DNA of 64,000 nt, from the NCBI RefSeq assembly GCF_003610495.1, contig NZ_RAPK01000010.1, positions 310,001 to 374,000 on the forward strand, written 5' to 3'. Both the position numbers and the translations under genes were made by a program. Source of the stretch: Sinobaca qinghaiensis. GTDB taxonomy: Bacteria; Bacillota; Bacilli; Bacillales; Marinococcaceae. Positions 34,592 through 43,337 of the stretch are shown here, piece by piece. How positions within the stretch are numbered: the first letter of the stretch is position 1; each line of letters begins with the position of its first letter. The notes beneath the pieces were generated by a model. The model was not told the DNA's origin. It searched no databases and saw only the letters and a program-made list of their open reading frames with translations.

Positions 34592-36739
34592 TTAATATCC
34601 AATAACTCTAGATAGCTTAAATAGTTTTTCACTTTTATCTTTATTTGAAAGTGTCTTAATGGACTGAAGCTCTTTGTCCCAACTGTCAAAGTATTTTTTT
34701 ACAGATGGTGAATCTACCTCTTTTATAAAAATTTCATATTTATCAATTAATATTTTTAATTCTATATTTGCTTTTTTATAATGTTTTTCTTGTTTGAATA
34801 AAAAAGAGGTCATTTCAGTTAATATTACTAATCCTATCGATCTCATTGTCAAATGTTCTTTATGCGTAAAACATATGTCAATTGCTAATTTATATTTTTC
34901 TATCGCAGCTTTAGTATCACCGTTTATCATTAGATAGGAGCCAAGTTTCCATAATATAATTTCATAAGGGTGATTATCCTTATAGTCTTTTATAATTAAA
35001 GATGACACATTAGCTTTTACCCAACTTTTATACAGAGAATTTGCTAACTCAATATTTCCACTTAAAGCTGCTTCACTCATAATTCTTGAAAAATGCATAA
35101 TACCAAACAACCTCTGAGAAGATAATAATAATTTTTCCAATAAAAATAAAGGTTCAATACAACTTTCATTAATATCTACTGATTTCCCTAACCACCATAT
35201 AGCAGCAATATATTCCTTATCTTCACACTCAATTTGGCTTCTATATTGATACTGTCGACTAAGATCACTTTCATCTATAAATTCTTTAATTGCTTCTTCA
35301 GAATCTAATCTGGCTAATTGAATTTGATTCGGTTCTTCTCTGCTTAAAAAGTACCTTGCCTGTAACCTAGTACCTAGTACTTTTCCTCGTATGTCTGAAT
35401 TCATTTTATTACTATACAATGAAAGCTCATCTTTAAAAGCAAGAGGAAAAAGTTCAATTGTACTATCAATAAACTTCTGGAGCTTATCCATTTTTATAAT
35501 GACTTCTTTAAAATCATACACATTGATTAAATGCACCGATTCTCTAACGAGAAAATCCATTACTAAGTTAAGGCTTTCCCACCTCTTCGCAAGATTATTA
35601 AGATATTTTTTATTTTCATTTAATTGTTTATCAGATAATTTTATATTTCCTTGATGGGTAGCACTAGTGAAAATCATCAAATTTATGTTAAAGATAAATA
35701 GGTTGTTTTCAATATCATATTTCTGTAATTTAGGGATTATTACGACTTTTACTTTGTTCAAAATTTTTTGCGCTTTATTAAAATCTCTGTGCAAATTAAT
35801 AAGTGTTTTTAATCTATTAGTAACGATTGAAAGATGAGTAGTTTGTGCAAAGTCAGGAAGTAGTTTTAAGCGTTTTATGATTAGTATAATAATCGAATCT
35901 AATGATTGATCTAGCTCTACATCTGTAATAACTTTTTTAGTCTCCCTATTCGTTGCTAAACTCTCATTTTCCATTATTAATACTTCGTAGAGTGCTTCTC
36001 CAATTTGTCCTTCTGCTAATTGACGTTGTATTACTTTTAGTGTTGCCTTTTCAAATGCAGTAAAATGATAGTTATTTTTATATAAATTTTTAATTTGATT
36101 TTTTTGTTCTTCTATAAATTTATTGCCCCCTCTACGAAACCAAGAGTGACAAATCACATCTGTCAACATTAACCTTTCATCTATTCGTGCCGATGCTAAT
36201 GAAAATTTCCATCTCCATTTATTAGATGTGAGGTTTCGTCTTGCAAATGAAAGTTCTAATTTTTCTTGTAACCTTTGTTTATACTCATCGTTTAATATCT
36301 TACTTTTATAATTATCAGTAGCTTTCATACGATTTGCTGCTATTATATGTAAATCCATTTCTTCTTCTTCCATTGCTAAAGTTTGAAAAAGTTGAACGAT
36401 CCCTTCAGATAAAATATGTATATAAGTAACATCACTATTTACAACTTTTAATTTTTCTTGATTTTCAAAAATTACTAGTTTCATATCTTGACTTACTAAC
36501 TGTTGTAAAACTTCGATAGCAAAAACCCCATATTTTTTACCTTTAATATCTGTCGAATGCACCCACTTAGGAATTGAAGGAGTTTTCATTCTCGCTTGAG
36601 CCAATATTTTATTTGCAGCCTCTTTGTTTATAGACCCCGCAGAACACAAAAATCCTCCAACTAGCGAGGGAACTTCTTTGCCTATTAAATCTTTTTCAAA
36701 GTCTCCGCTCTCATCCAGCCATAGTTCATATTTCCCCAT
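34592..36739 (-). CDS. DUF3800 domain protein with TPR-like helical region
   Basis: A 715-residue protein. Residues 1-270 match DUF3800, an RNase H-like fold: KYELWLDESGDF opens it with the conserved DESG, and ERLMLTDVICHSW supplies the later Asp. The remaining 430 residues are helical and look like TPR repeats (GNIELANSLYKSWVKAN, GDTKAAIEKYKLAIDICF). I chose the ATG at 36739 because AGGAGTG lies before it; the frame opens ten codons earlier. First gene of the operon with the McrB-like and DUF2357 genes. DUF3800 may be a nuclease or a nucleic acid sensor; a recognition role feeding the AAA+/nuclease pair is inference. Confidence 0.72.
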   Translation of the reverse strand: MGKYELWLDESGDFEKDLIGKEVPSLVGGFLCSAGSINKEAANKILAQARMKTPSIPKWVHSTDIKGKKYGVFAIEVLQQLVSQDMKLVIFENQEKLKVVNSDVTYIHILSEGIVQLFQTLAMEEEEMDLHIIAANRMKATDNYKSKILNDEYKQRLQEKLELSFARRNLTSNKWRWKFSLASARIDERLMLTDVICHSWFRRGGNKFIEEQKNQIKNLYKNNYHFTAFEKATLKVIQRQLAEGQIGEALYEVLIMENESLATNRETKKVITDVELDQSLDSIIILIIKRLKLLPDFAQTTHLSIVTNRLKTLINLHRDFNKAQKILNKVKVVIIPKLQKYDIENNLFIFNINLMIFTSATHQGNIKLSDKQLNENKKYLNNLAKRWESLNLVMDFLVRESVHLINVYDFKEVIIKMDKLQKFIDSTIELFPLAFKDELSLYSNKMNSDIRGKVLGTRLQARYFLSREEPNQIQLARLDSEEAIKEFIDESDLSRQYQYRSQIECEDKEYIAAIWWLGKSVDINESCIEPLFLLEKLLLSSQRLFGIMHFSRIMSEAALSGNIELANSLYKSWVKANVSSLIIKDYKDNHPYEIILWKLGSYLMINGDTKAAIEKYKLAIDICFTHKEHLTMRSIGLVILTEMTSFLFKQEKHYKKANIELKILIDKYEIFIKEVDSPSVKKYFDSWDKELQSIKTLSNKDKSEKLFKLSRVIGY

Positions 36740-36935
36740 ATATTCACTCCTAAGTGATATTTTTAACATGAATGAAAAATAAGTACTGTCTTCTTATATG
36801 GGAATTCCCAAAATTTTGTCTTTTTTAGTGCCAATTGAAGACGCTTACCTAAAACTATTTTACTTGTTGATTTTTCTTTATAATATAATTTTTTTAATGT
36901 TTTGAATTTCCCAGTATTAATTCTCTTATTATCTA

Positions 36936-37107
36936 GCTTGTACACTGCTATATCTAGTTGCAAATAATAAAAATTTACAAGTAAAGTAGTTATGTACTTT
37001 TTCTCATACTAAGTACCCCCTTCTTTAGTTTACCATTTTAACTGGAAGTGAAGAAGGTAAATATCACAAATATTGTATATTAAACCTTATTTACTGATAA
37101 TAATCGA
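36936..37107 (-). pseudogene. Decayed copy of the leader and lipoprotein signal region of the hydrolase gene at 56239
   Basis: This stretch aligns over about 170 bp, mostly base for base, with 57429-57606. It covers the upstream DNA, the ACCCCCTTC box, the start codon and the signal-peptide codons of the metallo-hydrolase lipoprotein. Here the reading frame is dead: ATG AGA AAA AGT ACA is followed by a stop. The inverted repeat before the start has lost pairing (GAAGGGGGT has become GAAGAAGGT). It marks a former second copy of that gene next to the DUF3800 operon. Confidence 0.75.
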
Positions 37108-37256
37108 TGAAGCTATATCTTCATTTTAAAAATAAGCTCTTCATACTTTGCTTTGAAGAAATAGTTAGAATCATAACTCGTTATAAAACTCAAATTTAGT
37201 CTTATAAATAAGAATATTAATAGAATATCCAATATATTTTCCCGTATGAAAATATA

Positions 37257-37298
37257 AAAGAGACACTCCATTAGTGAAAAAACATGGAATGTCTCTTT
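37257..37298 (-). terminator. Terminator after the DUF1643-like remnant
   Basis: AAAGAGACA/TCCAT pairs with ATGGA/TGTCTCTTT around a short A-rich loop. The minus strand then reads TATATTTT. It lies downstream of the broken DUF1643-like frame at 37436-37855. Confidence 0.7.
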
Positions 37299-37435
37299 CT
37301 AGAAAGTTGAGGAACCAAAATTCGATCAACTTTCCAATTGGATATGGTATTTATGTCGATCCCCCTCTTCTTAACCGTTATCAAACGAACTGATTTCAAT
37401 ATACAACAAGGACGGGGATCCACTTCCAGCTACTT

Positions 37436-37855
37436 TTACAGAAAAGAAGTGGTCTCCATGGCTTCAATCGTTTTATTCGCGTTCGTTAAGTGAATATTGT
37501 TTCGAGCAAACAATTTATAAAGGGAGACCTGAGATCCGAAATATCCTTTTCCTCCATATCGAGCATGTGTACAGGGATAAATGGACGATGAAACCCGATC
37601 TTTTAACCGTTTATAATACGCAGGTATTCGATTTTGTGTACTTTGACGTTTATTATCTTCATTGAAACTCGAAATCTTCTTCAGCTGTAAACTATGTTCT
37701 GGTTCTGATTCAGATCCATTAGCATGACTAGGATTCATTAAAATATATGTCATGTGATTAGAGTACGCATTTTTAAATGTAACACTTAAAACGTTTCTAG
37801 TTCTATAGTTAGTGTTTTTGATTAATTTCGGGTCACAATATACGGGAGTCAACAT
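37436..37855 (-). pseudogene. DUF1643-like remnant fused to unrelated sequence
   Basis: A 139-codon frame. Its first 55 codons look like the start of a DUF1643 protein (RTRNVLSVTFKNA, then TYILMNPSHAN, compare TVIMTNPSSAN in the intact gene at 62621). After that the usual family sequence and the C-terminal RHPRP motif are missing, and the rest (from about residue 60) is unlike any family I know. A normal DUF1643 protein is 160-215 residues. No clear ribosome binding site precedes the ATG. Probably a broken gene, in a stretch that also holds another decayed copy. Confidence 0.5.
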
Positions 37856-38163
37856 AAGAAGGATAAACTTTAACCATTAAAGAAGACTCCTTTTATAAAA
37901 GTCTATAAAGAAATAATTACTATATTATTCCCTATACAATATAGGCTAAAATAAAATGCTCAAAGATCTCTGAACTTGATCAAATCTATTCGAAATACAA
38001 ACACATAGGGGATCTAAGAATTTCTTGCTGTACATTTAAAAAGTATTGCACCTAGTATACTTAAAATCCGTTTCAATTATTAGCTTCATCTAAAATCACT
38101 TAAGGTTCTAATTCTTAAAAATCTATAAATGAAATATCTCCAAACGACTTTACTCACTATTTA
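37856..38163. other. Gene-free A+T-rich stretch
   Basis: About 308 bases between the DUF1643 remnant and the membrane protein gene. There is a weak inverted repeat near 37884-37908 (AGACT with AGTCT). I see no promoter, gene or clear terminator. Confidence 0.6.
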
Positions 38164-39018
38164 TTAATTACAATCATATATATTTGAGCTCAAGTTATTT
38201 ATATATTTTAATATGCAAGGGTTTAACTCATTATCACACTTCAAAGCTTCCTTTGTATTATATATAGTTTTAATTAATTTCTTTTCTTTTTCAATGTTTT
38301 CTAATTCTCTGCCTTTTCTTGTTTCCTCTTTTATTATGCTCCACTCTGTTTTTAATATTATTTGAATAGTAGATTCAAGTTGCTTAAGAAATTCTTCTAC
38401 ATTGCTACTTTTTTTGCAATTATTACAACAACAATTATTACTTTTATTAATATTGTTTACAGAAATTTTCTCCATAATATTATGTAAGGCCTTAACGTGT
38501 TCTTCTTTAGGATTCGTTAGTAATTTTAAATAAATTCTTTTCTCATTTAATTGGTTTTCCATTTCTTTTTTCTTTGATGGAAGTATTAAATTTGGATTAT
38601 TATATAAATTTTCTGCAAGAACATAATACTCTTTGCAAGTAGTACGTAATCGGTTTAACCATTCTCTTCTTTCCAGATTTATAGACTCAATATATCTTTG
38701 AGAGTGTAATGCATTTAAACGATCGTATGCAATATAAGCAATTAGAGCAGCTATAATAGGAGTCATAATAGCTCCTGCTTCGTTGGGTTCAAGTAAGACG
38801 GATGAATCAAATTCTTTAAATAAAATTATCTCCTCACCAATAAAAGCAAGTGGGAACAATGAGTGTACAGTCATTGCCATAAAACCATAGTAAAAAATCG
38901 ATTTAGGAATAATCGTTAAAAGTATCGGAGCAATTACTGTAAGGCTTAACAATGTAATAACTAAAATTCTCTTTATCATATTTTTTTCTTGGTCATCCTT
39001 TTTATGACGATTAGACAT
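38164..39018 (-). CDS. Membrane protein, putative partner of the upstream HEPN protein
   Basis: A 284-residue protein with two or three hydrophobic helices at the N-terminus (about residues 14-36, 41-61 and 82-98) and a long charged, mostly helical cytoplasmic part containing ERREWLNRLR. A cysteine cluster (CCCNNC, about residues 196-201) may bind metal. AAGGAG precedes the ATG at 39018, which lies two bases after the stop of the HEPN gene, so they are co-translated. I do not recognise the family. The layout, a soluble HEPN protein followed by a membrane protein, suggests a toxin with a membrane partner or effector, by inference only. Confidence 0.65.
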   Translation of the reverse strand: MSNRHKKDDQEKNMIKRILVITLLSLTVIAPILLTIIPKSIFYYGFMAMTVHSLFPLAFIGEEIILFKEFDSSVLLEPNEAGAIMTPIIAALIAYIAYDRLNALHSQRYIESINLERREWLNRLRTTCKEYYVLAENLYNNPNLILPSKKKEMENQLNEKRIYLKLLTNPKEEHVKALHNIMEKISVNNINKSNNCCCNNCKKSSNVEEFLKQLESTIQIILKTEWSIIKEETRKGRELENIEKEKKLIKTIYNTKEALKCDNELNPCILKYINNLSSNIYDCN

Positions 39019-39020
39019 CT

Positions 39021-39905
39021 TTATCTCCTTTTCTCTACATAAATTTTTTTATGCTCTCTAATAACATCCGCTAAACTTAGCAAAACGGTTAATAGTTGGT
39101 ACATGTCTATGTCAGTCCAATTTGAAGGATCACTTTTACCGTGAACTACAAGATGTCGGTTTAAGATACGAGTCGGTTGATTAGGCATAGTTCCACTTTT
39201 AAAAATATTTCCGCGTATAATTTCTTCAAACATTGCATCAAAGTTTGTAAATGTATAGAGTTGAAATTCTTCTTTTTGCTTACTAATTTTTTCTTCAAAG
39301 GAATTTATAATATCTTTTTGAAATTTCACTTTTAAATGAGCATTATCTAGATTAACCATCATACGTTCAATTAGTATCATTATAAGGGGAATAGCGGGTT
39401 GATGTTCTTTTTGAGAAACTAAACTCATCACGTGCTCGGCAAGATATAGCCATTCTTCCCCAAGTCCATCGATTAGAGCTTCTCCTCCTAAACTCCCTAG
39501 ATCACCCTGATCAAAATATTCTACAAAAAAAGTGTTTATTTTCTGTTGTTTTTCTTCGTAATTTAAATCTCTTTCATCAACAATTTCAGCAGCTTCAATA
39601 TATGACTCAATATGAAAGCCTCGTACAAATGCCCAGCCAAAAGTGTTACATTTCAAGATCGCTTTTTCACCTATTTCAATATCTTCTTCTATTTCAGGAA
39701 ATTTTATTATTAAAGATTTTTTCAATTCAGGTGTTAAATCCGCAAATACAGGATTATTATTCACATTCATACCAATAGCTTTTAATCGAAAAGACTCCTT
39801 AACTGTAGATCTGAGTGATTCTTGGAACGATTTTTGTATACTTTTAGCTAATTCAATTCGTTCGTTCTGAAACTTTAATAATACTTCTTTGGAAGGCAAA
39901 ACCAT
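39021..39905 (-). CDS. HEPN-motif protein, putative RNase toxin
   Basis: At least 294 residues, mostly helical. Near the C-terminus ILNRHLVVHG gives the HEPN RNase signature RX4H (Arg250, His255), followed by a helix-rich tail. The listed ATG at 39905 has no ribosome binding site. An in-frame ATT at 39992 lies seven bases after AAAGGAGAG and adds 29 plausible residues (HNYDLLTNIRKRILEVEERK), so the true start may be this rare codon. A perfect 10-bp inverted repeat and a TATAAT lie just upstream, pointing to tight control. It is coupled to the membrane protein gene. HEPN proteins often cut RNA in toxin-antitoxin and abortive infection systems; activity here is untested. Confidence 0.65.
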   Translation of the reverse strand: MVLPSKEVLLKFQNERIELAKSIQKSFQESLRSTVKESFRLKAIGMNVNNNPVFADLTPELKKSLIIKFPEIEEDIEIGEKAILKCNTFGWAFVRGFHIESYIEAAEIVDERDLNYEEKQQKINTFFVEYFDQGDLGSLGGEALIDGLGEEWLYLAEHVMSLVSQKEHQPAIPLIMILIERMMVNLDNAHLKVKFQKDIINSFEEKISKQKEEFQLYTFTNFDAMFEEIIRGNIFKSGTMPNQPTRILNRHLVVHGKSDPSNWTDIDMYQLLTVLLSLADVIREHKKIYVEKRR

Positions 39906-40013
39906 TGGCCTATAGATTATTCTTCTTTTCCTTTCTTCAACCTCTAATATACGCTTTCTAATATTTGTTAACAGATCGTAATTATGGATAATAAATTCTC
40001 TCCTTTCGATTGA

Positions 40014-40047
40014 TTAACTACCTTTAGTTTTGAGGTAGTTAATTATA
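40014..40047 (-). promoter_or_regulatory. Palindromic operator beside the -10 box of the HEPN gene
   Basis: TTAACTACCT (40014-40023) and AGGTAGTTAA (40033-40042) are a perfect inverted repeat with a nine-base centre. On the minus strand TATAAT (40047-40042) touches its upstream edge, so a bound protein would cover the start site. The ribosome binding site of the HEPN gene follows within 10 bases. The -35 box is poor. Confidence 0.55.
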
Positions 40048-40196
40048 CTTATAAATGCTTTTTAAAGCTAAGTTTAACACTAACATGTATGGTAATATTT
40101 GTTTATCACTATAATGAATTAAAATGTTTCTTATAATTAATTTATGATTGAAAATTTTTTAACTTTTTTAATGTAATATAAACTGATTTTATAAAA

Positions 40197-40241
40197 TTAA
40201 AAAAGCTTCCCCTGGGTTCACGAAACCTGGGGAAGCCTTTA
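40197..40241 (-). terminator. Terminator of the 86-residue protein gene
   Basis: GCTTCCCC pairs with GGGGAAGC (40205-40212 and 40229-40236), with GGGTT/AAACC above. The minus strand ends in TTTTTAATTTT. Confidence 0.85.
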
Positions 40242-40263
40242 TTGTCTTCTATATTTACTTTGT

Positions 40264-40524
40264 TTAAGGAGCGCTGTCCATCAACAGGCTTCTTTCCTGT
40301 TCGGTGGCTTCTCTGCCATTCTCCAAAAGCTCTTTTTCGTTAATTTGATACATAGACGGCTTATTCTCTGTTACTTCACCGTCCTGCATGGTGAATCCTT
40401 CTACGTTGCTGTACCACAATCCGTCATCATCTTTCCGTACCTTTGTCTCGATCACTCGAAACAGCTCCACTGTTCCTTTGGATGCATAGGGAAGTATATA
40501 ATCGTGTCCTTCTTTAATCTCCAT
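40264..40524 (-). CDS. Small soluble hypothetical protein
   Basis: An 86-residue acidic protein, MEIKEGHDYILPYASKGT at the start, with a short beta-rich body and no membrane helix. I chose the ATG at 40524 because AAGGAGG lies seven bases upstream; the frame is open ten codons further. It is monocistronic with its own terminator. I do not recognise the family. Codon use looks like the chromosomal genes on the left of the window rather than the A+T-rich defence genes. Confidence 0.65.
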   Translation of the reverse strand: MEIKEGHDYILPYASKGTVELFRVIETKVRKDDDGLWYSNVEGFTMQDGEVTENKPSMYQINEKELLENGREATEQERSLLMDSAP

Positions 40525-40702
40525 GTGTAAACCTCCTTGATGTTGACTAACCATTAATTTGGTTCCACTTAATAAGAACCCTTCTTTTCTATTCCCGTAT
40601 AAGCTCTTAAAAAAACACGTCAGCTTTTTTCAACCCGGACCGCTTTGTTCTATCTTCCCATGGATCACCAAGAATAGAAGTACCGACAGATTTACCGGTG
40701 TT

Positions 40703-41953
40703 CTAGTATTCCGGTTTCATTTCCGCTTCCTGGACATCTGAATAATCATGGCGGTAAGATTTTCCTTTCCACAAAATAATCAACGCAATTACCAGGCCTG
40801 TAATGGAAAAGGCCAGCATGATGTTTTGAATAGCAAACCCATTCGAAACAAACAGCGTAACCCCTGCGTACGCAATAGGATCAAACCCGTTCATGGCCAG
40901 AAAGATAACGCTCATCACACGCCCCATAATTCTCCCATCGATTTTTTCATGAACAGAGGAAAAGAACGGGATGTAAACGAAAGTCATGAAAAACCCTATA
41001 AAAAAGGCAAGTCCTGCTAATACATAAAGATTTGATACCTGGCTGAAGGTAACAGCCACTACAAGTATGGCAAGAAGTCCGATAATAGAGACAATGCCTC
41101 TTCGGGTTATTTTCACTGCTCCAATGATGACTGAACTCAGCAGCATTCCCACCCCTAGTGACACTTCTATATAACTTAAATTGATCGGGGAGCCTCCGTG
41201 TAACTCAACAAGGATGGGAATACCGATCTGAATGGCCCCGAAAGCAAAGAAATTCAGCGTAATCAGGACTAGAATGCCTGTTATTAAAAAGCTGCTGGAT
41301 TTAATATAGGAAAACCCTTCCTGCAGATCTTTTAACGGGGTCTGTTTCACCGTATTTTCTACTTCCCCTTCTTTTAAAAACGGAGGAAACATAAAGAAGG
41401 CAGATAAAAAGACCACGATGACAGCAGTGAAATAACCTGTTGTTACATTGGAAGCTTCCATCACGGCCCCTGCTAAAATAGGACCTGCGATAATCCCAAT
41501 CTGGCTGGCTCCCTGGTAAAACGCGTTCGCCTGCTGAATCTGTGACTGCTGTACAATCTTTGGTATCAGAGAAGCACTCGCCGGTCCCGAGAACGCGTCC
41601 AATGTTCCAAAAAGCATCCCAAACAATACCAGGTACCACATAGACATAGTATCCGTGCTGTTCAGCAGGAAAATGATGAACAAAAAGATCCCCTGCGCCA
41701 GGCTCGTACTAAACATAATGGTCGTTTTCTTGAATCGATCCGCAAGGACGCCGCCAAAAACCATCATAACTAATCGTGGTACCGTGATGGCGATAAGCAC
41801 AATGCCTAATGACTCAACAGACCCCAGTTCCGATATAACATACCAGGTGGTCGTCATGAAAAACATCGTATAGCCCATTACCGCCAGAAATCCGGCAATC
41901 AATATAAAAATAAATGTTCTGTTTTGAAATACAGATGGCTGTGCCACTATCAT
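40703..41953 (-). CDS. MFS efflux transporter (DHA3-like)
   Basis: A 416-residue major facilitator with twelve hydrophobic helices. GGVLADRFKKTTIM is the loop 2-3 signature, and SGPASASLIPKIV with the following ANAFYQGASQIG fits the MefA-like DHA3 branch of drug exporters. The ATG at 41953 sits directly after GGGGTGA; a GTG two codons later has better spacing and may be used. The promoter upstream has the unusual 19-bp spacer and palindrome of MerR control, and a MerR gene lies nearby. Likely a drug or toxic-compound pump driven by the proton gradient. Confidence 0.87.
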   Translation of the reverse strand: MIVAQPSVFQNRTFIFILIAGFLAVMGYTMFFMTTTWYVISELGSVESLGIVLIAITVPRLVMMVFGGVLADRFKKTTIMFSTSLAQGIFLFIIFLLNSTDTMSMWYLVLFGMLFGTLDAFSGPASASLIPKIVQQSQIQQANAFYQGASQIGIIAGPILAGAVMEASNVTTGYFTAVIVVFLSAFFMFPPFLKEGEVENTVKQTPLKDLQEGFSYIKSSSFLITGILVLITLNFFAFGAIQIGIPILVELHGGSPINLSYIEVSLGVGMLLSSVIIGAVKITRRGIVSIIGLLAILVVAVTFSQVSNLYVLAGLAFFIGFFMTFVYIPFFSSVHEKIDGRIMGRVMSVIFLAMNGFDPIAYAGVTLFVSNGFAIQNIMLAFSITGLVIALIILWKGKSYRHDYSDVQEAEMKPEY

Positions 41954-41980
41954 TCACCCCAATTTCTCTTAGTGAATTCA

Positions 41981-42011
41981 ATAGTAGACTGTGACGTAAC
42001 GTCCTCCGCAA
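41981..42011 (-). promoter_or_regulatory. MerR-type promoter of the MFS gene
   Basis: On the minus strand TTGCGG (42011-42006) and TACTAT (41986-41981) are separated by 19 bp, the over-long spacer typical of MerR-controlled promoters. The spacer contains the dyad GACGTAACGTC (41993-42003). Activator binding would twist the DNA to align the two boxes. Confidence 0.7.
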
Positions 42012-42217
42012 GGGGTTATGGAAAAGTTATTTAGTACTCGAGCTATATGTAAAAAAACGGCATAAAGAATGTCCGCAGGAAAAGGCATGAAATGCTTTTA
42101 AAACAACGTTTATGACCTTTTAAACTGTCTCTTAATTTTTATTTTCGAAAATTCTATTTACATTTATGGTATATTTTATTAAATGTTTCATACATTATTA
42201 GGAAGAAGGTCGACTTT

Positions 42218-42421
42218 ATGGGATTCTGGTATTTCCTTATATTATTTATAGGTATCTTTTTCATTGTTTTGGCTTTTCTCAAACGTTCCATGAATAAGGT
42301 AACAAAACTGCCTCTGCTGTTAGCAGGAACTTGTATGATTGCTTTCTCTTTGTTTATGTTCCAGGATGGCAGTGCAGAAATCGTAGATAGTTTATTAAAA
42401 TCTTTTAATATCCAACTTTAA
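42218..42421 (+). CDS. Small membrane protein
   Basis: A 67-residue protein with two hydrophobic helices (about residues 3-20 and 30-48) and a short hydrophilic tail. GAAGAAGG lies about nine bases before the ATG at 42218. It stands between the MFS and MerR genes on the opposite strand, converging on the MerR gene with a six-base gap. Function unknown. Confidence 0.6.
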   Translation: MGFWYFLILFIGIFFIVLAFLKRSMNKVTKLPLLLAGTCMIAFSLFMFQDGSAEIVDSLLKSFNIQL

Positions 42422-42426
42422 CAAAA

Positions 42427-43158
42427 CTATTTATTTAACAACACCTCAAACGCTTCGGTGAGAAATCGGACTATGTGCTCCGGCAGCAAAGACGTATACG
42501 GCTGCATTCGTTCGTGTAACTCTTCGTTCGCTTCCTCGTCCTCCGTCATCCACTCTTTTAAATAGCTGTTCCGCATCAATTCATCCAGCTGCTCCTGTAC
42601 GTGATCACTGTCAGGGGCATAACCGTGGATGATGGCCTGATTAATAATCGTCAGTAACTGTAACGAAAGCCTGTCTAACTCTTTTTGTTTGGCTTTATCT
42701 GTCGGGAAGATGTGATCGACAACCTCTTTCGGGTAGTACTCCTTGAATATATCTCGTTGAACGTCTTCAAAAAGCATGGAATTCATAAGCAGCATCAGGA
42801 TCTCCGCATCCAGCTCTTCCTTTCGTTCGCTGTCCTTTACAGATTTAATCCGTTCAATCATTTCCAGTGATGCCTCAATATTGTCCCTTTTTCTTATTAA
42901 CACCTTCTCCTGTACATCAACCATTTTTTCAAAAGAATACCCCGGCTCCTCAAACCGATCTTTAATTTCCTTTAAGGACAGCCCCAGGCTTTGCAGCAGC
43001 CTGATGTTATGGAATATTTTAAACTCTGTAGTCGTATAGACGTTTTGCCCCTTGTCGTTTTTTTCCGTCGGCACTAAGATCCCCAGCTGCCGATAGTGCC
43101 TTAACGTCCGTACCGTCGTATCCGCGATTTGCGCAAACCTGCTTACTGTTAATTCCAT
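42427..43158 (-). CDS. MerR family transcription regulator
   Basis: A 243-residue regulator. Residues 1-70 are the MerR winged helix: TVRTLRHYRQLGILVP is the recognition region and FHNIRLLQSLGLSLKEIKD the second part. A dimer coiled coil (about 80-120) and a helical effector domain (about 125-243), reminiscent of TipA/TAS-type sensors, follow. No metal-binding cysteines are seen, so an organic ligand is more likely than a metal. It lies about 1.2 kb upstream of the MFS gene, whose promoter has a 19-bp spacer and dyad, its likely target. Confidence 0.88.
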   Translation of the reverse strand: MELTVSRFAQIADTTVRTLRHYRQLGILVPTEKNDKGQNVYTTTEFKIFHNIRLLQSLGLSLKEIKDRFEEPGYSFEKMVDVQEKVLIRKRDNIEASLEMIERIKSVKDSERKEELDAEILMLLMNSMLFEDVQRDIFKEYYPKEVVDHIFPTDKAKQKELDRLSLQLLTIINQAIIHGYAPDSDHVQEQLDELMRNSYLKEWMTEDEEANEELHERMQPYTSLLPEHIVRFLTEAFEVLLNK

Positions 43159-43337
43159 GGTTTATCTACTCCGATCTTTAATTATTCATGTGTATTCTTA
43201 AAATAACTATACCTAAGATGTAGATAGGATTATTGACAGCATCCATTCCATTACTCCTTATAAAAAATAGCTCTTGTAAGTCACATGAATGATTCTTTCA
43301 ATAAACATGTGATTGCGTAAAAAACACCAATAATAAG

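Larger units (their letters stand above)
36740..37435. other. Gene-free stretch upstream of the DUF3800 operon
   Basis: About 700 bases holding the decayed leader copy (36936-37107), a hairpin terminator (37257-37298) and a second hairpin (GAAAGTTGA with TCAACTTTC, about 37301-37337). The promoter of the DUF3800 operon must lie in the part nearest 36740, but I could not define one. Short open frames here have no ribosome binding site and are not believed. Confidence 0.6.

Noticed and set aside
36763-36963. 66-codon frame upstream of the DUF3800 gene
   Set aside because: It runs across the decayed leader copy, has no ribosome binding site and resembles no protein.
37436-37700. Possible IS transposase remnant
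   Set aside because: Translated frames on both strands show no transposase motif, and no terminal inverted repeats or target duplication were found.
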